Below, one piece after another: positions 1-11,599 of a stretch of 64,000 bases of DNA (positions within the stretch are counted from its first letter, which is position 1; every line of letters begins with the position of its first letter). Below the pieces are notes generated by a model, which was given only the letters and a program-made list of their open reading frames with translations, did not search any database and had not been told where the DNA came from. Origin of the DNA: Pomphorhynchus laevis. Taxonomy: Eukaryota > Acanthocephala > Palaeacanthocephala > Echinorhynchida > Pomphorhynchidae. The stretch is from the NCBI GenBank assembly GCA_012934845.2, contig WNNJ02003127.1, forward strand, positions 62,001-126,000. The letters are read 5' to 3'. Made by a program: the position numbers and the translations under genes.

Positions 1-699
1 TTAAAATAATCTTATATATTTGTAATTGTGATTTCACAAAAGATTATATTTCGACATGCTATCTTATTGGTGATTAGGTCAAGTGTGTTGAATTTGAATT
101 GTTTTTACTGTGAACAAACATGTTTATGGTTTTTAGAAGAAAATTAATAATTACAAATTTCCACAAATACTCGATGGAGGGGAATATTTAATACCTATAC
201 ATATGAGTATAGGTACTATCACGCAAACTGACAAACTTCTTTGGCTTTGCGTTTCTAACTTAACAATACATCCAAATTTTATTCTGTGGAGTTCTTGATC
301 TTATTTAGCAAAGTTAAACTTATTACTGCATTAATTATAACGCATGAGATTATGTAATATTGTTGTAATCTGTGCTAGGCCTTTCTGATTTCAACTCATA
401 TTTTTAACGGACTATTAATATTCATAGATACTGTAATTAAAAAACTTGAAAGAGAAAAAACAAAAAATATGTACTATCACATCAAACGAATTGTACAAAG
501 ATATTTCCCACAAAAACAAAATTCAAGCCACAAAAATTACCAATCACAATATTAAACTGAAACAAATCAAACAAATATAATTTATTAAGTTCAATTGACT
601 ATAAAATTATATAAAAAATTAAATTTAATAAATTTTTAAAATACAATCTTCTTTATTATTAGACATCACTTCATTCTTTTTATAAAATAAGCCTCCTGT
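1..699. other. AT-rich stretch, no gene seen
   Basis: A very AT-rich segment with no coding pattern, RNA gene or clear repeat that I can recognise on either strand. It borders the low-coordinate end of a degraded Penelope-like element. Confidence 0.5.
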
Positions 700-1321
700 A
701 TAATGCGCGAAAGGTAATCACTTTCATACGATAGAATTGAGGCATTAAGTTAATTTATAAAAATTAACTTTATGTTCTAAATTTAATACATGATGTGTTA
801 ACGCACCCATCATATTACCACGTTTTATGTTATATTTATGTTGTGAGATGCGCTTTTCCAATCCCTGTCCAGTTTGACCGATATAAAAGGCGGAACAATT
901 ATCACATAGTATAAACAACAGAAGAATTATTAAATTTCAGTTTAATTTGAAAATATTATGTAATTTAGGTAATTTTTATAATTATAAATTGTGGCATCCG
1001 TAATATTATTTGATATTTTATTTTTATAAATTTATTAAGTAGTTCCATTTTTCGGTAATAAAAGAAATTCCAGTATATGTATTTTGCTTAGAAGGTTCAA
1101 AAAGTATTTTTCCAACAATGCAACTTTCATAATAAGATTTCTTAATAGCCCATTCAGAAAGCCATTGTTTAACAAACCAATCCGAATTAACGAATATCTA
1201 TAATTCAGTAGTGTTATTGGACAATTTTTTGCTCTATGAAATAGACATTGCAGATGAAATCAACCATTTTTTGGTACAAAAGAATTCCAATCTTAAATTA
1301 TGATACAATTCAGCGTGAATT

Positions 1322-1619
1322 TTTAGTAATCATATAAACCCGACGCGAAAGAATGACGAATGCCGTTTCGTCATCACTATGACTCATCAGTGCCAGTTCC
1401 CTCCCACTGCTGGTTTGAAGCTATTGTAGTGCTAATTCAGCACTCTAGATTATGTTACTAGAGACATTCTAGTGCATCATGCACTTGATTCATTTGTTGA
1501 TTGCCGTCTGCTAGTCCTCCTCTGCATCCAGCAGTGGGTGGGAACTGGCAATGATGAGTCATAGTGATGACGAAACGGCATTCGTCATTCTTTTGCGTAG
1601 GGCTTATATGATTACTAAA
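1322..1619. repeat. 300-bp element with ~92-bp inverted arms and hammerhead-like cores
   Basis: The left arm (1322-1413) and right arm (1528-1619) are near-perfect reverse complements around a 114-bp centre. Each arm carries a hammerhead-like core: minus strand 1355-1390 in the left arm, plus strand 1551-1586 in the right. The left core reads CUGAUGA, then a 5-bp stem II (GUCAU/AUGAC, 4-nt loop), then GAAA, a short stem III (ACG/CGU) and a GUC cleavage triplet. The right core has AUGAUGA in place of CUGAUGA. A related solo copy lies at 45.2 kb. Hammerhead ribozymes are known from terminal repeats of Penelope-like elements, and this element sits inside one. Confidence 0.6.
1355..1390 (-). ncRNA. 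Hammerhead-ribozyme-like core
   Basis: All three conserved blocks (CUGAUGA, GAAA, GUC) are present in order. Stem II is perfect (5 bp) and stem III has three Watson-Crick pairs plus a possible G-U. Stem I is weak next to the core: the adjacent bases do not pair. A 7-bp helix (GAGGGAA with UUCUUUC) can form beyond an asymmetric bulge. Activity cannot be judged from sequence alone. Confidence 0.45.
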
Positions 1620-2424
1620 GAATTTCAAGAAGTGATTTCATGTAATTTCTCATTCTTTTGAAAACTTTTGATTAATAAATTTATTTGGAATTTTAAAAAC
1701 TAAAACATCTAAGAAGGGTAAACTTAGGTAAACTTCAGTTTCTAATCCAATGTTCCACTGTATAAAAGGGCCTTTTGAATTCAATTTGTTTAATGAGTAT
1801 TGGTCACAAACTTAATTTTTACAGGAAATAAAAATATCATCTACATAAGGGTACAAATCTATAACGAAAGGAATTTCATTAAAAGTTTTTCTCATAATGC
1901 ATCATGTAAATTTATAGATTGGTAAAATTCTGGCAGAAATAAAAATACGGATAAAGGTTGTAAATTTGTTGTTACGTATAAGGAAAAAATTTCATCTTGA
2001 TTCATTTCTTAAGAATCTTTTGTTTACACGACAAATCAATTTCATATTTTTCATATTGTATTATATTTCGTATTTTCATATTTTTTGTCTTTTATCAATC
2101 GAGAGGAATCAATATTTTTGATAAAAAAATTTATTACATTAATTTATATTGATAATCTAATGTATTTTTTTTAAATTAATTAATTAAAGTTTTTCTTTAA
2201 TAAATGATAAAATTGGAAGGTATGTACTTCGATAAGGCATCGTCGCCAAAGTCAACGGTATTCGCTAAAGTCTAAAATTACTTCACTATATAATTAATAT
2301 CAGTCAGCTGCTAATAAGAATATGTTACAGGCTTTCTTATATCAAAATTTATATCAAATCAGTCAATTGGGTCTACGCATTTTGTATTAAATATTTTAAA
2401 CTTTAAATTTTAAATAATTTAGAT

Positions 2425-3175
2425 TTATATAAGGCAAGAATTTTTTAGATGTCATCAGAATTAATTGTTATGTTATCTGGTTTCGGGCCTTATTCATCAA
2501 CCCAACATATCAGCAAGGGCAAATACATGCTCGTGAAGTATTTCCTCTGATTAAATTTGATTATTTAGTGTACCTTATTCAAATACCAAGTATATTATTT
2601 ATTAGCCATCCATATTTTTTCTCTTTTAATTTTTTTAAGAAACACTGAATAGCAACTGGTGCTTATATAAAGTGCCATCTACCGGAATCTGGTAGATATA
2701 TGTTAAAAAATACATGCTAGAAAATGCATATTAAATACATGTTAAAAATAATTTCCTCTGATTAATTATTTATACATAAAATTCTGTCGCTAAATTTATT
2801 TTAATAATATTTGGTTGTTTTATATATTTTACTATTTTATGTTTAATTGTATTTTTAAAATATGCATCTATTAAATTATTTAAATGATTTTGAAGAAAGC
2901 CAATATCATTACAAATTGTTGCAATTCTTAAAATTTCATTATTTAATGTATTATATTTTATATTATATAGTATGCATGAATGCTCATACAAAAACAGGTT
3001 TTTGTAACTTTGAATATGTCATCTTTACGATATAAATCAAAATTAACTTTATAATCAATATTGGTTTTGTTAAAAATAAGGCTTTCTGGATAAATTTGTT
3101 CACTTATTGAATAAAAATTGCTAGAATTAAATACACATATATCATCAATATATCGAAACATATATTTCATATTTT
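2425..3175 (-). mobile_element. Penelope-like element B fragment (RT C-terminal half and 3' end)
   Basis: The minus strand encodes a Penelope-type RT segment with the catalytic box FRYIDDI near 3140 and the downstream conserved stretch ending near 2770. Past it, to about 2425, lies the non-coding 3' region of the family. That region recurs at 7.8-8.0, 14.6-16.1, 43.3 and 48.4 kb. Old, broken and incomplete at its 5' side. Confidence 0.7.
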
Positions 3176-3367
3176 TATATAATTTAGATTGATTTTTTAA
3201 ACACTTATGAACAAATTTATATTATATGAACAAATTCATATATATATTGAAGTATACGGAAGAATGATCTTACTTTGACGTGATACTTCTTCATTTACAT
3301 CTTGCTGTCATAACTCAATAACCAAACTTGAAATACACAATTCATTCGAATTCTATCAGTATTGATT

Positions 3368-3604
3368 TCTTTCTTAAATAATAAATCGTGAACCAACGGA
3401 AAAATATATGAACTAGCTTATAATTGTTAGTTTAAAAAGTGTTAAATACTAAACACTTTCCTTTGTTGTAATGTACATGTTCTTTGTTTTTCAGATAGCA
3501 ACTGACGATGACAATAAAGCTGGAAGCTAGTTCTGAAAGAAAAATTATAAGCTAGTTTATATATTTTTTTGTTGGCCCCGATTTATTATTGAAGAATATA
3601 TGAT
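3368..3604. repeat. Inverted repeat, arms about 60 bp
   Basis: Left arm about 3368-3428, right arm about 3543-3604. The arms pair over about 60 bp with a few mismatches and share the motif AACTAGCTTATAATT and its complement. The element lies directly beyond the RT fragment of Penelope-like element B and may be part of that family's terminal repeats. Confidence 0.6.
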
Positions 3605-3964
3605 ATTAATTATTTATTATATTATGATATTTATGATTATGAATAACATATACTGTTTAAAATTAAATAACATATAATCCCAATTAAAGAACATATTAAT
3701 AAACTAAAATGTTAATATTAAAATATAATATATTTTAATATTTTATATATTAAATATTTATATATTGGTATATATTATATATAAAATTAATATTAATTTT
3801 AATACTATTATCCTTAATTAATAATAATGTCAAATTGTGATAAAATTGTTAATTTTACATGATTATTTACTTGATTTATAAATATTTATTTTAAATACTA
3901 ATACCGTCATTATTTTGCCAGTTAAAAGAATATTTTTATATTTAATAAAATAAAAATTGCTTAC
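3605..3964. other. AT-rich stretch, no feature
   Basis: Nearly pure A/T between a Penelope fragment and the end of the proline-rich exon. I searched it on the minus strand for a continuation of the proline-rich gene, such as a Gly/Tyr-rich exon like that of its paralogue, and found none. Confidence 0.4.
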
Positions 3965-5090
3965 GATGTTTTCGAATACTCCACGACGTCGAGCGTTATT
4001 AATTAAAGAAGATACATCAAGTAAAGAATTACCAAATCGATTAATGTACATATCTGGATTTGTTGGAACAACCCCGACTTTATGAAATTGCCTCGATATC
4101 TTCGGTGCTGCTTCGTACATAATGATCAAATTTTTCTGTGGCTTTTGTGAATACTTTCTTGGAGCACGTTGATATATTACTTTACGCTTTGGTAAAGGTT
4201 GATAAGGCAGCCATCGTTCAATTATTATATCCTGAGGTTTAGGAGGTAATGGAGGGCATCGTTCTATTATCACTTGTCTATCGGGCGGTGGAGGTGTAGG
4301 AAGCCGCTTACAGATAACCTTAGCAGGAATAATGGGTGGTTTAGGTGGTGGTCGTTCTCTTAGTATCAACGGGGGTGGTGTTTTAGGTATCATGTGTCGC
4401 TGACGAATGCATAAAGGTGGTGGAGCTGGAGGTGTGTTTGGACGTATTTCTTTGACTATTATAGGTCCAGGTTCGGGAACCGGAGGTGGTTTTAAGAATT
4501 TTACACTTATATTTTGCACGTACTTTGGCAAAGGTTTGGTATATGCTTTTCTAATGACTGTGGGATTAGGATCGTTTTGAATTTTATGTTGATCTAATCC
4601 ATTGTTAGACTGCATATCAGATTGATGAATGGGAAAATGATTATCTGGAGCATAGTTAATATCAAAATGTGGATCTAATAGAGACTTGTTATTGTGAGCG
4701 TCGCCTTGATCAAATAATGTGACACCTTGACTTCCGTATGCTGAATCCATTGAAGAATAAGTGGTGTAAGCTGCCTGTGGACCTGCAGTACTATTCTGAT
4801 AAATGACTTCATCACCATTTTTCAAATAGTGCTTGTCACTTTGTTCTTTAAAGTCCATAGACCGTTCAATTTGATGATCATTTGCAAGCAAATGTTCTAG
4901 TTCATCTGGGATATCGGAAATATTTTTGAATTCCACAACTTCTTGATTGCATTGCCCTGTAAGTGTCTGTACAGTGTCTATATTTTCTAAACAATTATTA
5001 TCATTGTTAGGACAATCAGTCTGCGATTGAAACTCACGAGGAGAAATCATTTTCACATAAGTGTTTTGAAAGTGACTCTCTTCATTGCGC
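3965..5090 (-). CDS. Proline-rich protein, paralogue 1 (large exon)
   Basis: A single long open exon. The N-terminal ~190 codons are acidic and Asn/Gln/Ser-rich. The core, about 170 residues, begins at a NDPNP motif. It is built from short repeats alternating Pro clusters with a charged-hydrophobic unit (VICKRLP, VIIERCP, DIIIERWLPY, KVIYQRAP). After the core come NLIIMYE and NPDMYI motifs. The same core occurs in the neighbour at 8.8-9.8 kb. A donor (ATC|GTAAGC at 3964) lies at the same place in the protein as the paralogue's donor, so the frame running on to 3863 is probably intron. An acceptor at 5091-5092 may join an upstream exon not found. Otherwise translation may start at the ATG at 5050 (362 codons in this exon). 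The alternating VIxE/ER-PP pattern loosely recalls articulin/alveolin-like cytoskeletal repeats, which is inference only. I do not recognise the family. Confidence 0.75.
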
Positions 5091-6935
5091 CTAAATACAA
5101 GTTTATTTTCAATGACCTTCAATATATTCAAACTATTCAACTAATTTACTTATAATTATATTCTAAAGTCTTTGAAATTTAGTCCAGTTACGCAATTTTG
5201 TTTTAGAAAACCTTCAACAATATGCTGCTAGAAAGTTTCATCGTCAAACAACTGCAATTTTTTTATTATATGCTTACACGCAGAAAGCGTTAAAAACTGA
5301 CCTGATATATCGTAAAGTAAAATTTTGCTTGATTTAATCTATGAATAATTTCAAATTTCAAATTAAGGCTAATTGTTTAGACGAAAATAAACCTAACAGA
5401 TTTGATTTGTGTAATTTTTAATTATTAATTTTAATAATAGAAAAATTTAATATGTAAACTAAAAATGTAGGTAAAAAATACACGTTTTAGACAAAATAAT
5501 TATAAATATAATAATTGAATTTTATATTATACGAATATATTTAGTCTTTTACTTAAATATCACACAACAACAAGGCAAAAGACGTTCTTAAACTTGATGA
5601 ACCGGAGTGTGTAATATATTTCCAAAGCTTATAACTTTTTAATTTAATTCAAATCGACTGTACTATTCGTTTAATTATAAAATATTAAACATTGTAATCA
5701 ACGCTATTCCTAAAAAAAGTTGTTCAAGATGATTTTTAACATGTATTAGGGCACGTTATATATAACAATTGACTAAATTAAAAAAAATAAAAACATTACT
5801 CAAATTTATTTAAGTAATGTTTATTACTATAATGTTAATTACTATTTATCTCACTAAAATATGTCTTTATATTTATACCTTTATTTTCTCGTTGCTAAAT
5901 ACATTTATAAATATATTTATTTATTAAAATTTATAAATACGTTTATAAATTTTTAAAAACATTAATAAATGATCTTACTGAAATAAAATCATTTATTATT
6001 ATAAATAACCTTATTATAAATGTTTGGCATATATATTGGCATATATATGAATATTTCTATCTAAATTGGCAGAATTTATGCAGAAAAAGTTATCAGGAGG
6101 AAAAATCGTAGAAAATTACGTAACAATGGATCATGACAATTGGTTTAAGAACAGTTATATAGCTAAATTATATAAAATAATATTCTCCAATATAAGCATT
6201 TCCAGCGTTTATGATGAAAGCAGCAAAACATTTGCTTAATTCCTATGATTTAAATATTTCATTAATTCAAGTTTTTAGTTTGCTAATATACACCTCGATT
6301 TATTTTTTAACTACTATGTTTCTTAGAACACATTATAATAATGTTATTAATATTATTAAATAATTAATGATGTTATTAAATATTATCAATTTTTTCATAT
6401 TATTCTTAATATTATAGATTATAATATTATCTATATTATATTATATTATATTCTTAATATTAATATTATAATATTATCTTAGATTATAAAAATAGGCGAT
6501 ATCTGAAATGTCACAGCAAAAGTATCCATCTCATTGCACCACCAGGTAGAACTCTCCCTAAAATGTTTATCAATATGTTATACTTAATATATGAAAGTAG
6601 CATAATATTGATTATATACTTAATATAATATTAATATTATATTATATTATAATATTACAGTATATAATATTCTGTGTGATTTCACAGTTAATCGAATCAA
6701 TTAATGTTGGTATCTTATATTTTACAGTAGGGAGTATCCTTACTGATAAGTTGTAATTACGATAAAACGGTAGTCTAGGTTCGTTTCTACTTTATTCAGA
6801 GTCTACCATAATTAAAAATTCATGTTTTAGTTTGCTAATATACACCTCAATTTATTTTTTAAATATTAAATTGAACTGCTGAAACTTTAAACTCGTGAAA
6901 TAATTTGCATTTTGTAAAGATGAAATTCCAAATGG
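5091..6935. other. Gene-free AT-rich stretch with one short direct repeat
   Basis: No coding exon recognised. A ~36-bp motif, TAGTTTGCTAATATACACCT followed by TCRATTTATTTTTTAA, occurs at about 6276-6311 and again at about 6830-6865, just before the plus-strand Penelope copy. TAT/ATA-rich runs at 6340-6480 and 6600-6670 are low complexity. Confidence 0.45.
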
Positions 6936-6939
6936 AATA

Positions 6940-7990
6940 AATTTTCAGAACACAAAAGGAATAAATATTCAGAATATAAATACGTACGATTTTAGTACGC
7001 TTTATACCAATCTAGATTTAGTAGATATTAAAGATGCATTAAAAAATTAATTAATCTTATATTCGAAAAAAAGATATACATATATATGCTATAATAACTA
7101 TAACGCATATCTAACAAAAATTAAACCATCAAGTAAATATAAATATATGGATAAAATTGAATTAATAAAATCCTTAAATATTTTAATAAATCAAAATTAT
7201 TTAAAAGTAGAGACATCTGTATTTAGACAAGTAAAAGGTGTTCCAATGGGTGGTAATAGTAGCCCAATTATAGCTGACTTGTTTTTAAGCTTTACATAAT
7301 ATGAATTTGTTCATAACTGTGTAAAAACTAAATCTAAACTATTTAAATATATGAAATATATGTTTCGATACATTGATGATATATGTGTATTTAATTCTAA
7401 TACTTTTTATTCAATTAGTGAACAAATTTATTCAGAAAGCTTTATTCTTAACAAAACCAATATTGATGATAAAGAAGGTGTATATCCAGATATGAACATT
7501 AAATTAACATTAACTAAAACTACTATTAATTTATATCGTAAAGATGACATATTTAAATTCACAAGAAACATATTTTTGCATGAGCATTCATGCAAACCAT
7601 ATAAAATAAAATATAATACATTAAATAATGAAATTTTAAGAATTGCAACAATTTGTAACGATATTGGCTTTATTCAAAATTATTAAAATAATTTAATAGA
7701 TGCATATTTTAAACTAGGTTACTATAAAAATATAATATTAAACAGAAAATTGTAAAATCATTAGAGGAAAATTTTTATAGATGGATAATAATATACTTTG
7801 TATTAGAATAAGATACTATATAATCAAATTCCATCAGAGGAAATACATCATTAGATTGTATTTGGCCCCGCTGCTATGTTGGGTAGAGGAGTTTGGGGCC
7901 GAAACCTGATAGCATAGCAGTTCCTCGTGATAACCTCTAATTCTTATTCTGATACAACGTCTGTTAGTCAATTAATAAAAATGACTTTTA
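6940..7990 (+). mobile_element. Penelope-like element B copy (RT and 3' end)
   Basis: Conceptual translation gives Penelope-type RT motifs in order: YDFSTLYTNL near 6990, GVPMGGNSSPIIADLF near 7240-7290, and the catalytic FRYIDDI near 7365. The longest open part is 7351-7686. It continues into the family's 3' non-coding region (about 7780-7960), which contains two complementary 8-mers, CTGCTATG and CATAGCAG, that could pair. It is the same family as the 2.4-3.2 and 14.6-16.5 kb copies, in opposite orientation. A broken fossil, with no GIY-YIG domain visible. Confidence 0.75.
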
Positions 7991-8403
7991 TTTTAAATTT
8001 AAATTTTTTATTTTAACTTGATTTAAATTATAAAAAATCTTATAAAAATTATTTATTTTATTATTTAATTATTAAATATTGATTTAGCATTATTATTTTG
8101 TGTTTATTTTATAATTATATTAAATACGTAGTCTCAGTTAGCTGGTTTGATTTATTAACTTATTCTCGTCATAAGTTTTTATATTTGAAGTTATTTATTA
8201 TAGTCGTAATAGATAGTAAATCAGCAGAAATTTATTTTGAGTTAAATTAACAGAAAGTAAAACTAGCTTCAAAAGAAACACTACAGAAGAAAAAGTTTTA
8301 ATGTAGAAAAGTCGTTACAAAATGTACTACACTATAACCTTTTCTTATTAGCTTCTATTAAATTTTTAAGTTAGACAATTATCTATTACTCATAATATCC
8401 TAC
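7991..8403. other. AT-rich spacer
   Basis: Between the Penelope copy and the stop codon of proline-rich paralogue 2. On the minus strand this is the presumptive 3' UTR and downstream flank of that gene. No other feature seen. Confidence 0.4.
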
Positions 8404-9757
8404 TCATTGCACATAGCCACTATAACTCCCAAAATTGTTTGAGCTTTCATAGCCTCCTGCACCACTTCCAGGTCCGCAATATCCACTAATGTCATGCCCT
8501 CCAGTCATTCCACTGCTTATAGCCCCATAGGTATCATCATGATAATGCGAATCGCCGTGCTGAGTGGTAAAGTCACCGTGCTGCTGATAGGCGGAAAAAC
8601 CACCGCTATGTTGATAAGCTGATGAATCACCGTAATGTTGATCTGCACTAACGGAACCGCTAATCGCATTGTGTTCACCATACTGATACTCTGCACCTCC
8701 TACTTCTGAGTACGCATTTCCCTGAATTGCGTGATGGCTATGTCCTACGATCGGTGGCGTCTAAATAATAAAGTTTAAAAAGTTTTAAAAGTTAATTTTC
8801 ACCCACCAAATCTTCATGAACACCAGCATGTTTTGCACGATTCTCCAATTCAACTTTGTCGAATAATTCATTACCGTACTGTTGAATATATTGATCTGGA
8901 TTAGCAGTTGTAACACCTAGCTTACGGAACATCCTTTCCACTTGGGTACAACCTTCATACATGATAATTAGATTCTTTTGTTGCTTATGCAAATTTGATG
9001 GAGGTGCTTTCTGGTAGATAACCTTACGTTTTGCTTGATGAGGATATGGTAACCATCTTTCAATCAAAATATCTCTAGGTTTCGGTGGTAATTTTGGTAA
9101 TCTTTCAATAATTACCTGACGTTTTGGTGGAGGTCCAGCTGGGATACGTTTGCAAACCACCTTACTAGCTTCTATTTGAGGTCTCGGTGGTGGCCTTTCT
9201 CTAAGAATTAAAGGAGGTGGTGTCTTGGGCTGGGGCATTTTCTGTTTTATGCACAATGGCGGCGGTGGAGGCAATTGAGGATCTCTTACTTCTTTTACAA
9301 TAAGAGGACCTGGAGGTGGAAGATTTGGAGGTTGAAGATAGCGAACACATATGCGCTGTAAATATTTCGTACATGGACCAGGAAATTTTTTCTTGACCAC
9401 TATTGGATTAGGGTCATTTTGGATCTGGCTGGAAGCATGATCTGCAATTTGACTACTGTCCATGTATTCACTGCTAACCCCGCCGTTTAAACCACCAGAT
9501 CCAAATTCACTTTGCTTGGCGTATTCACCATAATCTGATGCATTCGTATAATCTGCATGCATCGATTGACTTCCCCCTGCTCCTGTATATTCATAGTGTC
9601 CTTGAGCTGCGTTGTCTAACGAATGATCTCCACCTTCAATACCATCTTCTCCACCGCCTATATATCCACTGCCAGATTGGATACCAAAATCTTGCTGATT
9701 GTACTGAGAGGGTATTTCATCTGTATTTGTGTATGATACACAACCATTAACATCCAT
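8404..9757 (-). CDS. Proline-rich protein, paralogue 2 (two exons, complete)
   Basis: Exon 1 runs from the ATG at 9757 to 8807 (317 codons). A 46-nt intron (8761-8806, GTGGGT...TTTAG) joins it in phase 0 to exon 2 (8404-8760, 118 codons and TGA), giving 435 residues. There are three regions: a Gly/Ser/Tyr-rich N-terminus (~110 residues); the proline-rich core from NDPNP, with units such as RQVIIERLPKLPPKP and DILIERWLPY, closely matching paralogue 1; and a Gly/His/Tyr/Ser-rich tail encoded by exon 2. No signal peptide or membrane segment is apparent. The composition suggests an insoluble or self-associating structural protein (inference). The 5-kb spacing and same strand point to local gene duplication. 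Function unknown. Confidence 0.85.
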
Positions 9758-11599
9758 TGTGTTATGATTAACAACTTGATTTAGTCAAAAAGGCTATATG
9801 TATATTATTCTATTCTTAGACTGCAACACTGGTAGGCATTTTCAATTAGAATATTCTAGGAATGTTGATTTCTAATGCAATCTACATTTATACATACTTT
9901 AACCTTTATAATATTCGATTGTCATGACCAAATTCTTAGGGTCGTCCTGACTTTTAAAAATTCCAATGTAAAAGTGCATGGTTTGCATATAAGCAGCTTA
10001 ACAAATACAAGGTTAAGAATTGTTTGAATTTTTTGGAATTTTAAACAGTAAAATTTTAGTCTGAAATTAGCCTTAACATTAAATTCCTGGTTAACAATAT
10101 TAAAAGCAAGCAGATCAACATCGCACAGCAAAATGATGCGCTACAAGCGATATGAATTCATCTTATTAGATATATCACTATTTTGAAATCAGCATAAATG
10201 TGACATATATACTTGGTAAATACATATCTTTAACTTTAAAATTAAGCATTCTTTAAGAAAGCATTTCTTAAAAAATGCTAAAAAAAACGAAATGCTCATT
10301 TTATTAAGCATTTCGTCAAAATAAAGTATGAATCAAATCGCTGAAATACAAGGTGATATCATTATAATGTCATTATAATGATATTATTTAATAATAATGA
10401 TATTATTTATATCATAATATTAATTATAATATTATAATACCAATATTATAATATTTAATGTATATTAATTATTTATATAATTAATATAAACTTTTATAAT
10501 ATAATTTATATTATAATAAAATTTATATTAAAAATAAATTTAATTTTTCAAATAAATTTCAATTTTTGTTGCAACCGAATATTGTTTACTAAAAAATTAG
10601 TTCCTGCTATTTCAGATTTTGCAGATGACATTTTTCTTGTTTGTGGAACATACGTTGCTGTGTAATCTTAAAATTAAAAACGCTACTAGAGATAGACAGA
10701 ATCGTGAACATTTGATTTGATGTTTCAACACGTTTATAAACTGTGAACATTTTTATATGTATTGTAGGTCTTGTATTCTGCCCTGTAGGCCGTGGTCGCA
10801 ATGGATTTAGAATTAAAGTCACAATTATTAATGGATTATTGGTATAACTCTGTATTAAGAAACAAATCATATCTGAACGGATTATTCTTTCATCTTGCCC
10901 GGTATTGTTTCTAAAGTTATGATGGCTAGAATTAAAGGATTAAGCTTAAAATACATTAACGCATGTGTGTTGATGTATTTAATGTGTTAATGTATTTAAT
11001 GTATTTAATGTGTTAATGTGTTAATGTATTTAATGTGTTAATGCACATATAATGTGCATTAAAGCATCATATATTGATGCTCTAATGGGTGAATGATAAT
11101 GATGAAATGTTTAGGATGCAAACATTTTATACAAGTCTCGTATGCTACCTAATGGCCCGTGTCCACAATGTGTTTAGAAATAAATATCTATGATTAATAG
11201 GAATATATAAATATAATATTAAGTATTATAGCATTAAATATTAATATAATTTAAAATAACGTAATTTAACGTAATCCTCTCGTCTAACTTAATTATTCGT
11301 GACATCCGCCGTATCCGTTCCTTTATCGACTTCCGTTCCTGTAAGTCGATAAGTCGATTATTTTGTCTATTATTATTTAGTCGATTATTATCACACTATT
11401 AATATATTACATAGCAAATATTCTACATTATGCAGTATAGTGTTTATATTACATTATTTTATATTATTATTGGTTATAAATTATATATTATTAATATATA
11501 TTATATATATTAATATATTATATTATATATTTTATATATTATTTTTTCCATTACAAATTGCATTATAATGCGTGATATGTACTAACTTAAATGCACAAC
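9758..11599. other. Gene-free AT-rich stretch with diverged repeats
   Basis: No exon recognised. A ~95-bp sequence at about 10741-10840 recurs, diverged, at about 11105-11200. The shared part resembles GCCCGTGTCCACAATG and is followed by TTTAGAA. At 10963-11043 there are short tandem units based on TTTAATGTGTTAATGTA. Nothing else stands out. Confidence 0.45.

Larger units (their letters stand above)
700..2060 (-). mobile_element. Penelope-like element A, degraded (RT end plus GIY-YIG)
   Basis: Two conserved pieces of a Penelope-like retroelement lie in the expected order on the minus strand. At about 1625-1890 the conceptual translation shows the RT catalytic box YVDDIF followed by the family's LPFLDVLV motif. 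At about 750-925 it shows the GIY-YIG nuclease signature, CDNCSAFYIGQTGQ, followed by KRISQHK. EN-positive Penelope elements carry RT followed by GIY-YIG. The copy is clearly an old fossil with several breaks. A 300-bp inverted-arm element sits between the two domains. The RT box differs from that of the other PLE copies in this window (YIDDI), so this is a separate lineage. Confidence 0.75.

Noticed and set aside
1355-1390. Reading the hammerhead-like palindrome as a plain MITE
   Set aside because: Possible, but the ordered ribozyme blocks, retained stem II in a diverged copy and Penelope context make the ribozyme reading more informative; kept as a tentative call.
9538-9750. Plus-strand ORF inside proline-rich paralogue 2
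   Set aside because: Antisense to a well-supported exon.
10607-10870. Minus-strand 87-aa ORF
   Set aside because: No domain, atypical composition, overlaps the diverged repeat.
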